Shown: piece by piece, positions 1 to 6,161 of the stretch
How positions within the stretch are numbered: the stretch's first letter is position 1
Layout of the letters: the number at the start of each line of letters is the position of its first letter
Notes under the pieces: generated by a model
Databases searched by the model: none
What the model was told of the DNA's origin: nothing
What the model saw: only the letters and a program-made list of their open reading frames with translations
DNA from: Treponema sp.
Lineage (GTDB): Bacteria > Spirochaetota > Spirochaetia > Treponematales > Treponemataceae
Assembly: GCA_017613485.1 (NCBI GenBank)
Contig: JAGADS010000073.1
Location: forward strand, 1 to 6,386
Direction of reading: 5' to 3'
DNA length: 6,386 bases
Program-made: the position numbers and the translations under genes

Positions 1-2
1 AC

Positions 3-542
3 CATGTTGCAAACGACATAAAACGCTGGCAGGATGCGGGCTTGAACTGTGTACCTGTTTCCGTGAATTTTTCAAGGGCACATTTTATAGAAACGGATCT
101 TGCTGAGCAAATCAGGGACATGGTAGACAAAGCCGGGGCAGATCGAAGCCTTATAGAGATTGAGCTTACAGAGAGTGCATTCTTTGATGACAAGAAGGTT
201 TTGATTAACACAATCAACAGACTCAAGGAATATGGATTTGCCGTTTCCATGGACGACTTCGGTTCAGGATATTCATCGCTTAATTCGCTTAAAGACATGA
301 CGCTGGACATTTTAAAAATCGATGCGGAATTTTTACGGGGCGAAAGTGCGGATACACGAGGTAAAATTGTTGTCTCCGAGACAATCAAGCTTGCAAAGAG
401 CCTTAACATGCGTACCGTTGCCGAGGGTGTCGAGATAAAAGAGCAGGTTGACTTCCTTGCAGAGCAGGGCTGCGACATGATTCAGGGATTTTATTTTGCC
501 AAGCCAATGCCCAAGAATGAATTTGAAGACCGGATGAAATGA
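3..542 (+). CDS. EAL-domain c-di-GMP phosphodiesterase, 3' part only
   Basis: This is the C-terminal part of an EAL domain, which hydrolyses cyclic di-GMP to linear pGpG in the cytoplasm. The frame is open to the left edge, so the gene starts outside the window. A TTG at 42 is not a credible start, because the residues before it (HVANDIKRWQDAGL) already fit the domain. Catalytic and metal-binding positions are seen in order: N of VNFSR (nt 66), E of ELTES (162), DD of MDDFGSGYSSL (252-257), K of LKID (315), E of AEGVE (423 and 432) and Q of IQGFYFAKPMP (483). The EAL signature itself and any GGDEF, PAS or membrane part lie upstream and cannot be judged. All visible residues are intact, so phosphodiesterase activity is likely but unproven. 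The stop TGA overlaps the next ATG (ATGA), implying translational coupling with the peptidase. Function call is firm; full architecture is unknown. Confidence 0.93.
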   Translation, partial: HVANDIKRWQDAGLNCVPVSVNFSRAHFIETDLAEQIRDMVDKAGADRSLIEIELTESAFFDDKKVLINTINRLKEYGFAVSMDDFGSGYSSLNSLKDMTLDILKIDAEFLRGESADTRGKIVVSETIKLAKSLNMRTVAEGVEIKEQVDFLAEQGCDMIQGFYFAKPMPKNEFEDRMK

Positions 543-1783
543 AAAGAATATCTTTCGTTATAGTTGCGGCTGTTATTGCTTTGCTTTGTTCTGGCTGCGG
601 TGGTAAAATTCCTGTTGAATGGCAGGATGTTCCAGAGAAATCAGGAATTTCGGAAAATGAGAATCCTGAATACATGCGTAAGGATGACGGCTTTTTTTCA
701 TTGATCGAAGACGGAAATGCAACTCCCCTAAAAACACAAAAGGGCGGTACATGCTGGTTGAATGCGGCCAGTACTTCCATGGAATCAAATTATCTTCGGC
801 TGCATCACAGGAAAATCACGATAGATCCCATGCCTATGCTGGATATTATTCTTGGTGAGGTAGAGGGAAAGACAGAAGGGTATTATGTTGACGAGGGAGT
901 AAATGCACTTACTATCGGCGGAATGAGCTTTATGGTGGCAAATACACTTTCCAACAAATACATGGATTATGTGATTACCGAGGCCTGTGATTACAGTACT
1001 GCAGGCATCGGGGAAATGAAAGAGCTTATAAAAAAATACGGTGCCATGACCGTGGACATTCAGGATGTGAAAACAAAATTCAGATACTATGACGGCTATT
1101 ACTGCATGAATGATCCTGTTTCTCCAATTGATCATGCGGTTGTTGTTGTAGGATGGGATGACAATTTTCCGAAGGATTATTTTTTAAAGCCCGCCACAAA
1201 AGACGGGGCATGGATTGCTCAGAATTCATTTGGAAAACTGTGGGGCAACGATGGATTTTATTATGTCTCCTATGACACCCCATTAGATGCAGAGGTCATA
1301 TTCAATATATCTTATGATTATGAGAAAGTTGTCAGCTACGATTGCGGAACACATGATTCATTCAAGCTGAATGGAGAAACCACTACTGCAAATAATTTCC
1401 ATGAGAAAGGAAAGCTTAAGGCTGTGGGAACATTTACTTACGGACGGAATCAGACAGTAAAAATCCAGGTTTTCAAGGATGATTTCAAGACCCTTCTGGC
1501 AAGCACGGAAATTACCTATGATTATCCAGGCTATCATGTTGCAAAACTTCCTAAAAAAGTTTCTGTAGAGGATTTTCAGGTTGCGGTAACTTACAGCGGA
1601 GAGGCCTGTGTTGAAGGTGAAGGCTGGAATTTCGATTCTTATGAATTCAAGGTTGAGTCCGGTAAAGGGGAATCTTTTGTTCTGTTCAACGGACAATGGC
1701 TTGATTTGGCAGATCCTTCCACAGCAAAAACAATAGGAATTGATTTTAAGCCGAACAATGCATGTATAAAGGCGCTGTTTTAG
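539..1783 (+). CDS. Papain-family (C1) cysteine peptidase lipoprotein with C-terminal lectin-like domain
   Basis: A 414-residue exported cysteine peptidase. Residues 1-19 form a signal peptide (KR then a hydrophobic core) ending in CSG-C20, an imperfect lipobox that suggests lipidation at Cys20; a relaxed lipobox is common in spirochaetes. The papain-like catalytic set is visible: oxyanion Gln67 and nucleophile Cys72 in TQKGGTCWLNAASTSME, His199 in DHAVVVVGWDD, and Asn229 in WIAQNSFGKLWGNDGFYYVSY. From about residue 270 to 405 the sequence fits the beta-rich lectin-like domain often found after bacterial C1 peptidases (FTYGRNQTVKIQVF, GYHVAKLPK, SFVLFNGQWLDL). No long inhibitory propeptide is present between the lipobox and the catalytic domain. 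The ATG overlaps the upstream stop and has only a weak GAAG upstream, so expression probably depends on translation of the EAL gene. The stop is TAG. The substrate is unknown; a role in cell-surface protein or peptide processing is inferred. Confidence 0.88.
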   Translation: MKRISFVIVAAVIALLCSGCGGKIPVEWQDVPEKSGISENENPEYMRKDDGFFSLIEDGNATPLKTQKGGTCWLNAASTSMESNYLRLHHRKITIDPMPMLDIILGEVEGKTEGYYVDEGVNALTIGGMSFMVANTLSNKYMDYVITEACDYSTAGIGEMKELIKKYGAMTVDIQDVKTKFRYYDGYYCMNDPVSPIDHAVVVVGWDDNFPKDYFLKPATKDGAWIAQNSFGKLWGNDGFYYVSYDTPLDAEVIFNISYDYEKVVSYDCGTHDSFKLNGETTTANNFHEKGKLKAVGTFTYGRNQTVKIQVFKDDFKTLLASTEITYDYPGYHVAKLPKKVSVEDFQVAVTYSGEACVEGEGWNFDSYEFKVESGKGESFVLFNGQWLDLADPSTAKTIGIDFKPNNACIKALF

Positions 1784-1816
1784 AAGCATGATATAGCCGA
1801 AAAAAACAAAATTGAT

Positions 1817-1822
1817 TATAAT
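1817..1822 (+). promoter_or_regulatory. Putative -10 element of a leaderless pyrE promoter
   Basis: A perfect TATAAT ends exactly 6 nt before the pyrE ATG (TATAATAAAGCCATG), so a transcript starting about 7 nt after it would begin at the start codon. No Shine-Dalgarno sequence lies in the 45-nt gap after the peptidase gene. The -35 position (around 1794-1799, TAGCCG) is poor. The same TATAAT-N6-ATG layout occurs at the minus-strand hydrolase gene. This is an inference from sequence; pyrE could instead be read from the upstream gene's transcript. Confidence 0.45.
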
Positions 1823-1828
1823 AAAGCC

Positions 1829-2497
1829 ATGGAACAATACAAGAAAGATTTTATTGATTTTATGGTGCAAAGCCAGGTGCTTAAGTTCGGGTCATTCATA
1901 TTAAAAAGCGGCCGAAAATCTCCTTTTTACATGAATGCAGGTGCATACGTCACAGGAACTCAGCTTACAAAACTGGGCGAATTCTATGCAAAGGCAATTC
2001 ACGACAGGTTTGGTGATGATTTTGACGTGCTTTTTGGTCCTGCCTACAAGGGCATTCCGTTGAGTGTGTCTACTGTCATGGCATACAGCAGGCTGTACGG
2101 CAAGGAAATCCGATACTGCTCCAACCGTAAGGAAGTTAAGGATCACGGTGCGGATAAAGGCATGCTTTTGGGTACAGATTTAAAAGATGGTGACAGATTG
2201 GTCATAATTGAGGATGTAACCACAAGCGGCAAATCCATAGACGAGACCATCCCGATTGTACAGGCACAGGCAAAAGTTAAAATCCTTGGCGAGATGATAA
2301 GCCTTAACCGCATGGAAAAAGCCTTGGAGTCAACAAAAAATGCCCTTGAGGTAATTGAAGCAAAATACGGATTCCCGGTCAGTGCCATTGTTACGATGGA
2401 AGAGGTCGTGGAGCACCTGTATGTTCCTGGTGGAATAATTACAGAAGAGCTTAAAAAAGAGCTGGATGCATATTATGCCCAATGGGGTTGCTGCTAG
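1829..2497 (+). CDS. pyrE: Orotate phosphoribosyltransferase
   Basis: A 222-residue PyrE, a usual length for the family. It converts orotate and PRPP to orotidine 5'-monophosphate and pyrophosphate, the fifth step of de novo pyrimidine synthesis, in the cytoplasm, normally as a homodimer. Visible landmarks are FGSFILKSGRKSPFYMN (residues 20-36, with Lys26), the FGPAYKGIPLS segment (69-79), the flexible catalytic loop YCSNRKEVKDHG (96-107) with Arg100, Lys101, Lys104 and His106, and the PRPP-binding motif VIIEDVTTSGKSI (125-137). All expected catalytic residues are present. It is not next to other pyrimidine genes in this window. There is no Shine-Dalgarno site, and TATAAT lies 6 nt before the ATG. 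The stop is TAG, and translation past it would only add about 51 codons antisense to the neighbouring hydrolase, so TAG is a genuine terminator here. It converges with the hydrolase gene 26 nt away. Confidence 0.97.
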   Translation: MEQYKKDFIDFMVQSQVLKFGSFILKSGRKSPFYMNAGAYVTGTQLTKLGEFYAKAIHDRFGDDFDVLFGPAYKGIPLSVSTVMAYSRLYGKEIRYCSNRKEVKDHGADKGMLLGTDLKDGDRLVIIEDVTTSGKSIDETIPIVQAQAKVKILGEMISLNRMEKALESTKNALEVIEAKYGFPVSAIVTMEEVVEHLYVPGGIITEELKKELDAYYAQWGCC

Positions 2498-2523
2498 ATG
2501 AAGGCTTTAGGCTGGATTTATGG

Positions 2524-3351
2524 TTACAGTTCAGGATTGACTACGCCAGAGATCCAGTCCAGAAAAGTCTCTTCACTTCCATCCTTGTTTTTTCTTCCTG
2601 TCTTGTCTTTTAGCTCAACAAAAAAGTGTCCCCTTGTTTCATATTCAACATAGCGGGAATTCCTGCAATGTTTCGCACATAACTTACCTGTAGGGCTTCC
2701 CTGCTCAAAAATACCGCTGTCATTTCTGGATGTCGCAAAGTAGAATTGAATGGGCAGAACCGTAAGCAGCTCGGATGTCTTCATCTGATAAAAACCGCTT
2801 CCTGATACAACTCCACGGAAAAGCCTAGGTTCATGACATGCAAGCTCAACCACGAAATTCGCCCCCTGAGAGAATCCGTAAGCAATTATGTTTGTGCGGT
2901 CTATGCATTCGTTTTTAAGGCAGATGTTCTGAATCAAAAGGCTTGTGCTTGCCGGATCCGTAAAATAGTTTGCACGTGACATTATCGACAGGACTGCCGC
3001 TCCGTTTTTCCCAGCCCGCTCCTGAAAACTTTTATCAGTAAAAATCCGTCCATATTTTGAAGCCCTGCCTTTTTCGTCAGAGCCATGAAAAGTAACTATT
3101 AACGGAAGCTTTGCATCCTGATTGTCCTTGTCCTTTCGGTATTTCTCCGGTATATAAAGGAAATAGCAGAAACCCGCCGGAACCTCCTCATAAATAAAAC
3201 CGCTGTCAGATTCTGTTCCTTCTGCCCACCAGTATGCCGCGTCAAAAGTAAAATCCATTGGCTTTCGCTGATAGAGATAATGTTTTATAACAAAAGCACT
3301 GGCTGCCAGGAAAATGATAAAAAAAAGAGGAATAATGATCTTTTTCTTCAT
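2524..3351 (-). CDS. Membrane-anchored alpha/beta hydrolase (esterase / PHB-depolymerase-like)
   Basis: A 275-residue predicted serine hydrolase. The chosen start is the ATG at 3349-3351, because it gives a classical export signal or anchor (MKKKIIIPLFFIIFLAASAFVI, residues 1-22) with no lipobox. An in-frame ATG at 3405 would add 18 atypical residues before it. The catalytic domain shows an oxyanion HG in TFHGSDEKG (residues 87-95), the nucleophile elbow YGFSQGA with Ser161, a candidate acid Asp211 in SRNDSG, and a C-terminal His242 in RGHFFVEL. The order and spacing fit esterases of the LpqC or feruloyl-esterase / PHB-depolymerase type. It probably acts outside the cytoplasmic membrane on an ester, possibly a plant-derived or storage polymer; the substrate cannot be read from sequence. 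It is divergent from the SPFH operon and convergent with pyrE, so likely monocistronic. There is no Shine-Dalgarno site before the chosen start. Confidence 0.82.
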   Translation of the reverse strand: MKKKIIIPLFFIIFLAASAFVIKHYLYQRKPMDFTFDAAYWWAEGTESDSGFIYEEVPAGFCYFLYIPEKYRKDKDNQDAKLPLIVTFHGSDEKGRASKYGRIFTDKSFQERAGKNGAAVLSIMSRANYFTDPASTSLLIQNICLKNECIDRTNIIAYGFSQGANFVVELACHEPRLFRGVVSGSGFYQMKTSELLTVLPIQFYFATSRNDSGIFEQGSPTGKLCAKHCRNSRYVEYETRGHFFVELKDKTGRKNKDGSEETFLDWISGVVNPEL

Positions 3352-3357
3352 GCCATA

Positions 3358-3386
3358 ATTATATATCAGTGAATGGTTTAGAACAA
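3358..3386 (-). promoter_or_regulatory. Putative promoter of the hydrolase gene, possibly leaderless
   Basis: On the minus strand, TATAAT (plus coordinates 3358-3363) lies 17 nt after TTGTTC (3381-3386), a weak -35 matching only TTG of the consensus. The -10 ends exactly 6 nt before the ATG (TATAATTATGGCATG), so transcription would start at or very near the start codon. This also supports the ATG at 3351 rather than 3405, because the longer start lies upstream of this promoter. Confidence 0.5.
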
Positions 3387-3444
3387 GAGATTTTACTGCT
3401 TGCAATATTTTTTAAATTTACGCGCTTATGGACTAAAAAAAAAC

Positions 3445-3472
3445 TTGATAAATCAAAAAAAACCATTATAAT
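3445..3472 (+). promoter_or_regulatory. Putative sigma-70-type promoter of the SPFH operon
   Basis: TTGATA (3445-3450) and a perfect TATAAT (3467-3472) are separated by 16 nt. A start near 3479-3480 would give a leader of about 43 nt before the SPFH ATG. The A-tract before and inside the spacer is typical of strong AT-rich promoters. It faces away from the hydrolase promoter in a 171-bp divergent intergenic region. Confidence 0.6.
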
Positions 3473-3512
3473 TGAAAGTATCTATTCAGAAATTTTGGTC
3501 TTAACAAAATGC

Positions 3513-3517
3513 GGAGG
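3513..3517 (+). promoter_or_regulatory. Strong Shine-Dalgarno site for the SPFH gene
   Basis: GGAGG lies 5 nt before the ATG at 3523. It fixes the start and contrasts with pyrE and the hydrolase, neither of which has such a site. Confidence 0.85.
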
Positions 3518-3522
3518 TTAAT

Positions 3523-4863
3523 ATGGGACTTTTACAGGCAGGTATGGGTGCAATAGCCGGAAACCTTGCAGATCAGTGGAAGGAGTACTTTTATTGCGAA
3601 GCGATGCCAGCTGATGTTCTTGTAACAAAGGGCGTAAAAAGGACAGGTGGTCGTTCTTCCAACACAAAGGGTACAGACAACATCATTTCTAAGGGATCAG
3701 TAATCGCTGTTGCCGACGGACAGTGTATGATTATTGTTGACAACGGAAAAGTTGCTGAGCTCTGTGCAGAACCAGGTGAATTTGTATATGATTCTTCAAC
3801 TTCACCATCCATCTTTGCAGGTAAGCTTGGTAAAGGCATTCTGGATACCTTCAAGGATATCGGACGCCGTTTTACTTTTGGTGGTGAGCCTCCAAAGGAT
3901 CAGCGCGTTTATTATGTCAATACAAAGGAAATCCTTGGTAACAAATACGGTACGGCAGCTCCTGTTCCATTCCGTGTTGTTTTGGATGAGCGTACTGGAA
4001 ATAAGCTGACTATAGGCATCAAGTGCTTTGGTGAATACAGCTATCATATCTGTGATCCTATTTCATTCTATACGAATGTCTGCGGTAATGTTACATCAGA
4101 CTATACCCGCGATAATATCGACAGCATGTTGAAGGACGAGCTTAGAACAGCCCTGCAGCCTGCATTGGCGATGATTTCTGAAAAGGGAATATTCTATGAT
4201 ACACTCCCCGCACACACAACGGAAATTGCTGAGTCATTGAACTCTGTTCTTTCTGAGAAATGGCGGAAGCTTCGTGGTCTCGAGATTGTATCATTTGCAG
4301 TTGCGTCAGTTACGGCAGATGAAAAAGATGTTGAAAGACTCCAGCGCAGGCAAGAAGAGATTGACTATGCTCTTGATGCACGTCTTGGCGCAGGAAGCCT
4401 TGTCAGTGCACAGGCAGAGGCTATGAAGCTGGCAGCAAGCAATACAAACGGTTCAATGGGTGCTTTCATGGGTATGGGCATGGCAGGTATGGCTGGTGGC
4501 ATGAATGCTCAGAATCTTTATGGCATGGCAGCACAGCAGCAGGCTCAGGCAGCCCCACAGGGAGGAGGAGCAGCGCCTCAGGGTGGAGCCGATTCATGGA
4601 AGTGCTCTTGCGGTGCAATGGCAAGCGGAAAATTCTGTCCTGAATGTGGAAAACCAAAGCCAGCAGCAGGTGGATTCTGGACATGCTCTTGCGGAACCCA
4701 GAACAAAGGAAAATTCTGCGGTAACTGTGGAGCCAAAAAGCCGGCAGGTGAGCCACAGTACAAGTGCGACAAGTGCGGATGGGAACCGGAAGATCCTGCT
4801 CATCCACCGAAGTTCTGCCCGGAATGCGGTGATCCGTTTGATGACGGCGATATAGTTCAGTAA
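3523..4863 (+). CDS. SPFH-domain protein with three C-terminal zinc ribbons (YdjI-like)
   Basis: A 446-residue member of the bacterial YdjI-type SPFH (stomatin/prohibitin/flotillin) group, sometimes annotated as virion core protein. Residues 1-290 contain the family core: GNLADQWKEYFYCEAM near the N-terminus, GRSSNTKGTDNIISKGSVIAV, RVYYVNTKEILGNKYGT and the SFYTNVCGNVTSDYTRDNID region, followed by a charged segment at 266-288 that may be helical. A Met/Gly/Ala/Gln-rich linker (about 306-357) leads to three Cys4 zinc ribbons: C361/C363/C372/C375, C388/C390/C399/C402 and C415/C418/C432/C435. The ribbons probably mediate protein contacts. No signal peptide or clear transmembrane segment is present, so membrane recruitment would need partners. 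In B. subtilis, YdjI sits in an operon with PspA, YdjG and YdjH and is brought to the membrane by YdjG/YdjH; the two genes downstream here match that set. It has its own promoter and GGAGG site. Role in envelope-stress or membrane organisation is inferred from the family. Confidence 0.9.
   Translation: MGLLQAGMGAIAGNLADQWKEYFYCEAMPADVLVTKGVKRTGGRSSNTKGTDNIISKGSVIAVADGQCMIIVDNGKVAELCAEPGEFVYDSSTSPSIFAGKLGKGILDTFKDIGRRFTFGGEPPKDQRVYYVNTKEILGNKYGTAAPVPFRVVLDERTGNKLTIGIKCFGEYSYHICDPISFYTNVCGNVTSDYTRDNIDSMLKDELRTALQPALAMISEKGIFYDTLPAHTTEIAESLNSVLSEKWRKLRGLEIVSFAVASVTADEKDVERLQRRQEEIDYALDARLGAGSLVSAQAEAMKLAASNTNGSMGAFMGMGMAGMAGGMNAQNLYGMAAQQQAQAAPQGGGAAPQGGADSWKCSCGAMASGKFCPECGKPKPAAGGFWTCSCGTQNKGKFCGNCGAKKPAGEPQYKCDKCGWEPEDPAHPPKFCPECGDPFDDGDIVQ
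4597..4758 (+). repeat. 81-bp tandem duplication encoding zinc ribbons 1 and 2 of the SPFH protein
   Basis: Two units of 81 bp (27 codons), starting at the Trp codons at 4597 and 4678, encode WKCSCG...GKFCPECG and WTCSCG...GKFCGNCG. Identical stretches such as TGCTCTTGCGG (starts 4603 and 4684) and GGAAAATTCTG recur at the same phase. The third ribbon has a different spacing (CxxC-x13-CxxC) and is not part of this duplication. Confidence 0.75.
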
Positions 4864-4870
4864 CAATGAA

Positions 4871-4957
4871 TTATTTAGGGGTTATCAAATAAGTTCGTAG
4901 ATTGCCGGATCTAGTCCTGCAATGACAAATCAGACTTTTTTGATAGCCCCTTATTTA
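4871..4957. mobile_element. 73-bp MITE-like palindromic element with 7-bp target-site duplication
   Basis: The element spans 4878-4950. Its ends are 17-bp inverted repeats, GGGGTTATCAAATAAGT (4878-4894) and ACTTTTTTGATAGCCCC (4934-4950), pairing at 15 of 17 positions, with one of the two differences tolerated as G-U in RNA. It is flanked immediately by a perfect direct repeat TTATTTA (4871-4877 and 4951-4957), which is not self-complementary and so is not an extension of the hairpin; this is the mark of transposition. It encodes nothing. The interior has its own palindrome. It begins 14 nt after the SPFH stop and ends 42 nt before the next ATG; removing it and one TTATTTA copy would leave a 49-nt gap typical of an operon. 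In RNA the outer stem followed by a U-rich stretch could also act as a partial terminator. No transposase is in the window, so the family is unknown. Confidence 0.72.
4901..4923. repeat. Inner REP-like palindrome of the mobile element
   Basis: ATTGCCGGA (4901-4909) pairs with TCCTGCAAT (4915-4923) with one mismatch around a 5-nt loop TCTAG. From memory, palindromes of the form ATTGCCGGA-N-TCCGGCAAT followed by GAC are common dispersed repeats in many bacterial genomes; this copy would be slightly degenerate. A search of the host genome is needed to show it is repeated. Confidence 0.55.
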
Positions 4958-4992
4958 TTTTAAATACAGAGGAATTTTTTTTTTCAGTTAAA

Positions 4993-6132
4993 ATGGACAT
5001 ACAGAATTATAAGTGCCTTGCTTGTGGCGGCGGATTAAGGTTTGATCCTGCAAGTGGAAAAGTAATCTGCGAGTATTGTGACAGTAAATTTGACATAGAG
5101 CAGATAGAAAATGCATACGGTACCCAGGAAAGTGCTGAACCAGAAAAGCCAGAGGAGTCAGCGGATACAGGTGATGCGGCTTTTGACGGACAGGAATCGG
5201 GCTGGAACACGGACAACCTTACAGAGGACTGGGGCGAAGATGCAGGCAAGATGAGGGAATACAACTGTCCTTCATGCGGTGCGGTAATCCTGTGCGAGGC
5301 AACCACTGCGGCAACAAGCTGTCCCTATTGCGATAATCCGACAGTCATAGAAACACAGTTCAACGGAACACTGCGGCCTGACTATATTATTCCCTTCAAG
5401 CTAAAGAAATAGCAGGCAATCGACAAACTCAAGGATTTCTATCATGGGAAAAAACTTCTGCCAAAACTTTTTGCGGAGGAAAATCACCTTCAGGAGATAA
5501 AGGGCATTTATGTTCCATTCTGGTTTTTTGACGGTGTTGCCAGGGGACATGCGGTGTTCAACACAACAACATCAACTTCCCATTATTCCGGGGATTATAA
5601 AATTACGACGACACGCCATTTTGAATGTGTTCGTGATGCAGACATTCCTTTTTCCATGGTACCGGTGGATGCCTCCGAGAAAATGCCAGATGACATGATG
5701 GATTCGCTTGAGCCATTTGATTATGATGAAATAAAAGATTTTTCCACAGCCTATCTTCCGGGCTATCTTGCAGATAAATATGACGTTTCAATTGACGACA
5801 GCATTGGTCGTGCAAATACACGATGTTGTCAGACATGTCTTAACATACTAAGGTCTTCAGTGAAAGGATACGATACATGTTCACTTGCAAGCAAGCATAT
5901 TGTTCTTGAAAAGGGAACAGTGCATTATGGTCTATTGCCTGTTTATCTTCTTTACACACAATGGGATGAAAAACGTTTTCTGTTTGCGGTAAATGGACAG
6001 ACTGGAAAAGTTGTGGGTAATCTTCCTGTAAGCAAGGGAAAGGCGGTGGGACGCTTCTTTATCAAATTCCTTCTTTCTCTTCTTATTGGCGGTCCGATTG
6101 TTGTCTGCATACTGGCGTATTTTTTTAACTGA
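4993..6132 (+). pseudogene. Two-zinc-ribbon membrane protein (YdjG-like), interrupted by an in-frame amber codon
   Basis: The reading frame covers 379 codons, interrupted once by TAG at codon 140 (5410-5412). Part 1 (residues 1-139) has zinc ribbon C8/C11/C26/C29, an acidic linker (about 44-88), zinc ribbon C92/C95/C110/C113 and the family segment PDYIIPFKLKK. Part 2 continues in the same frame with QAIDKLKDFYHGKKLLPK, EIKGIYVPFWFFDG, SLEPFDYDEIKDFSTAYLPGYLADKYDV and FAVNGQTGKVVGNLPVSKGK, and ends in a hydrophobic helix (about 355-378), all as in full-length YdjG-type proteins. The truncated 139-residue product would keep both ribbons and lose the conserved domain and membrane helix. No ATG with a Shine-Dalgarno site restarts part 2; the first in-frame candidate is a GTG at 5554. 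An AGAGGA lies 19 nt before the ATG at 4993, too far for normal use. It could be a fresh pseudogene, a readthrough gene or a sequence error. In B. subtilis, YdjG helps bring the SPFH protein YdjI to the membrane. Confidence 0.8.
5410..5412 (+). other. In-frame amber codon inside the YdjG-like gene
   Basis: TAG falls between FKLKK and QAIDKL, where family members have an uninterrupted charged or polar helix start (as I recall, Lys, Glu, Asp or Gln at this place). A single change from CAG, AAG or GAG would create it. It is followed by C (TAGC). The frame is open for 239 codons afterwards. Confidence 0.9.
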
Positions 6133-6149
6133 CATTTGAGTGGAGTTTT

Positions 6150-6155
6150 AAGGGG
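6150..6155 (+). promoter_or_regulatory. Shine-Dalgarno site of the last gene
   Basis: AAGGGG lies 6 nt before the ATG at 6162 and decides this start. With only 29 nt between the preceding stop and this ATG, the gene is probably co-transcribed with the zinc-ribbon gene. Confidence 0.7.
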
Positions 6156-6161
6156 TACAGA

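Noticed and set aside
42..44. TTG at 42 as the start of the EAL gene.
   Set aside because: The frame is open to the window edge and the upstream residues fit the EAL domain, so the gene is cut by the window.
1781..1831. Amber readthrough producing a peptidase-PyrE fusion: the two genes are in the same frame and no stop lies in the 15 codons between them.
   Set aside because: PyrE starts at a normal family N-terminus, a secreted lipoprotein fused to a cytosolic enzyme makes no sense, and a short stop-free gap in the same frame is easily due to chance.
3352..3405. Longer start of the hydrolase at 3405.
   Set aside because: The 18 extra residues precede a textbook signal sequence, and the likely promoter lies inside this extension.
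4466..4866. Long open frames on the minus strand and in other plus frames across the SPFH zinc-ribbon region.
   Set aside because: They are by-products of the Gly/Cys/Gln-rich coding sequence; they show no recognisable domain, and the plus-strand frame carries the clear Cys4 motifs.
4878..4950. The palindrome after the SPFH gene as a simple rho-independent terminator.
   Set aside because: The stem is interrupted by a long structured interior, and the flanking perfect 7-bp direct repeat is better explained by insertion; some termination activity remains possible.
5410..5412. TAG read as a sense codon throughout the genome (alternative genetic code).
   Set aside because: The peptidase gene (1781-1783) and pyrE (2495-2497) end in TAG at natural protein ends, and pyrE readthrough would only add about 51 codons antisense to the hydrolase.
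5554..6132. A separate 192-residue gene starting at GTG 5554.
   Set aside because: It has no Shine-Dalgarno site, and family-like sequence in the same frame extends back to the amber codon, so it is the distal part of the zinc-ribbon gene.
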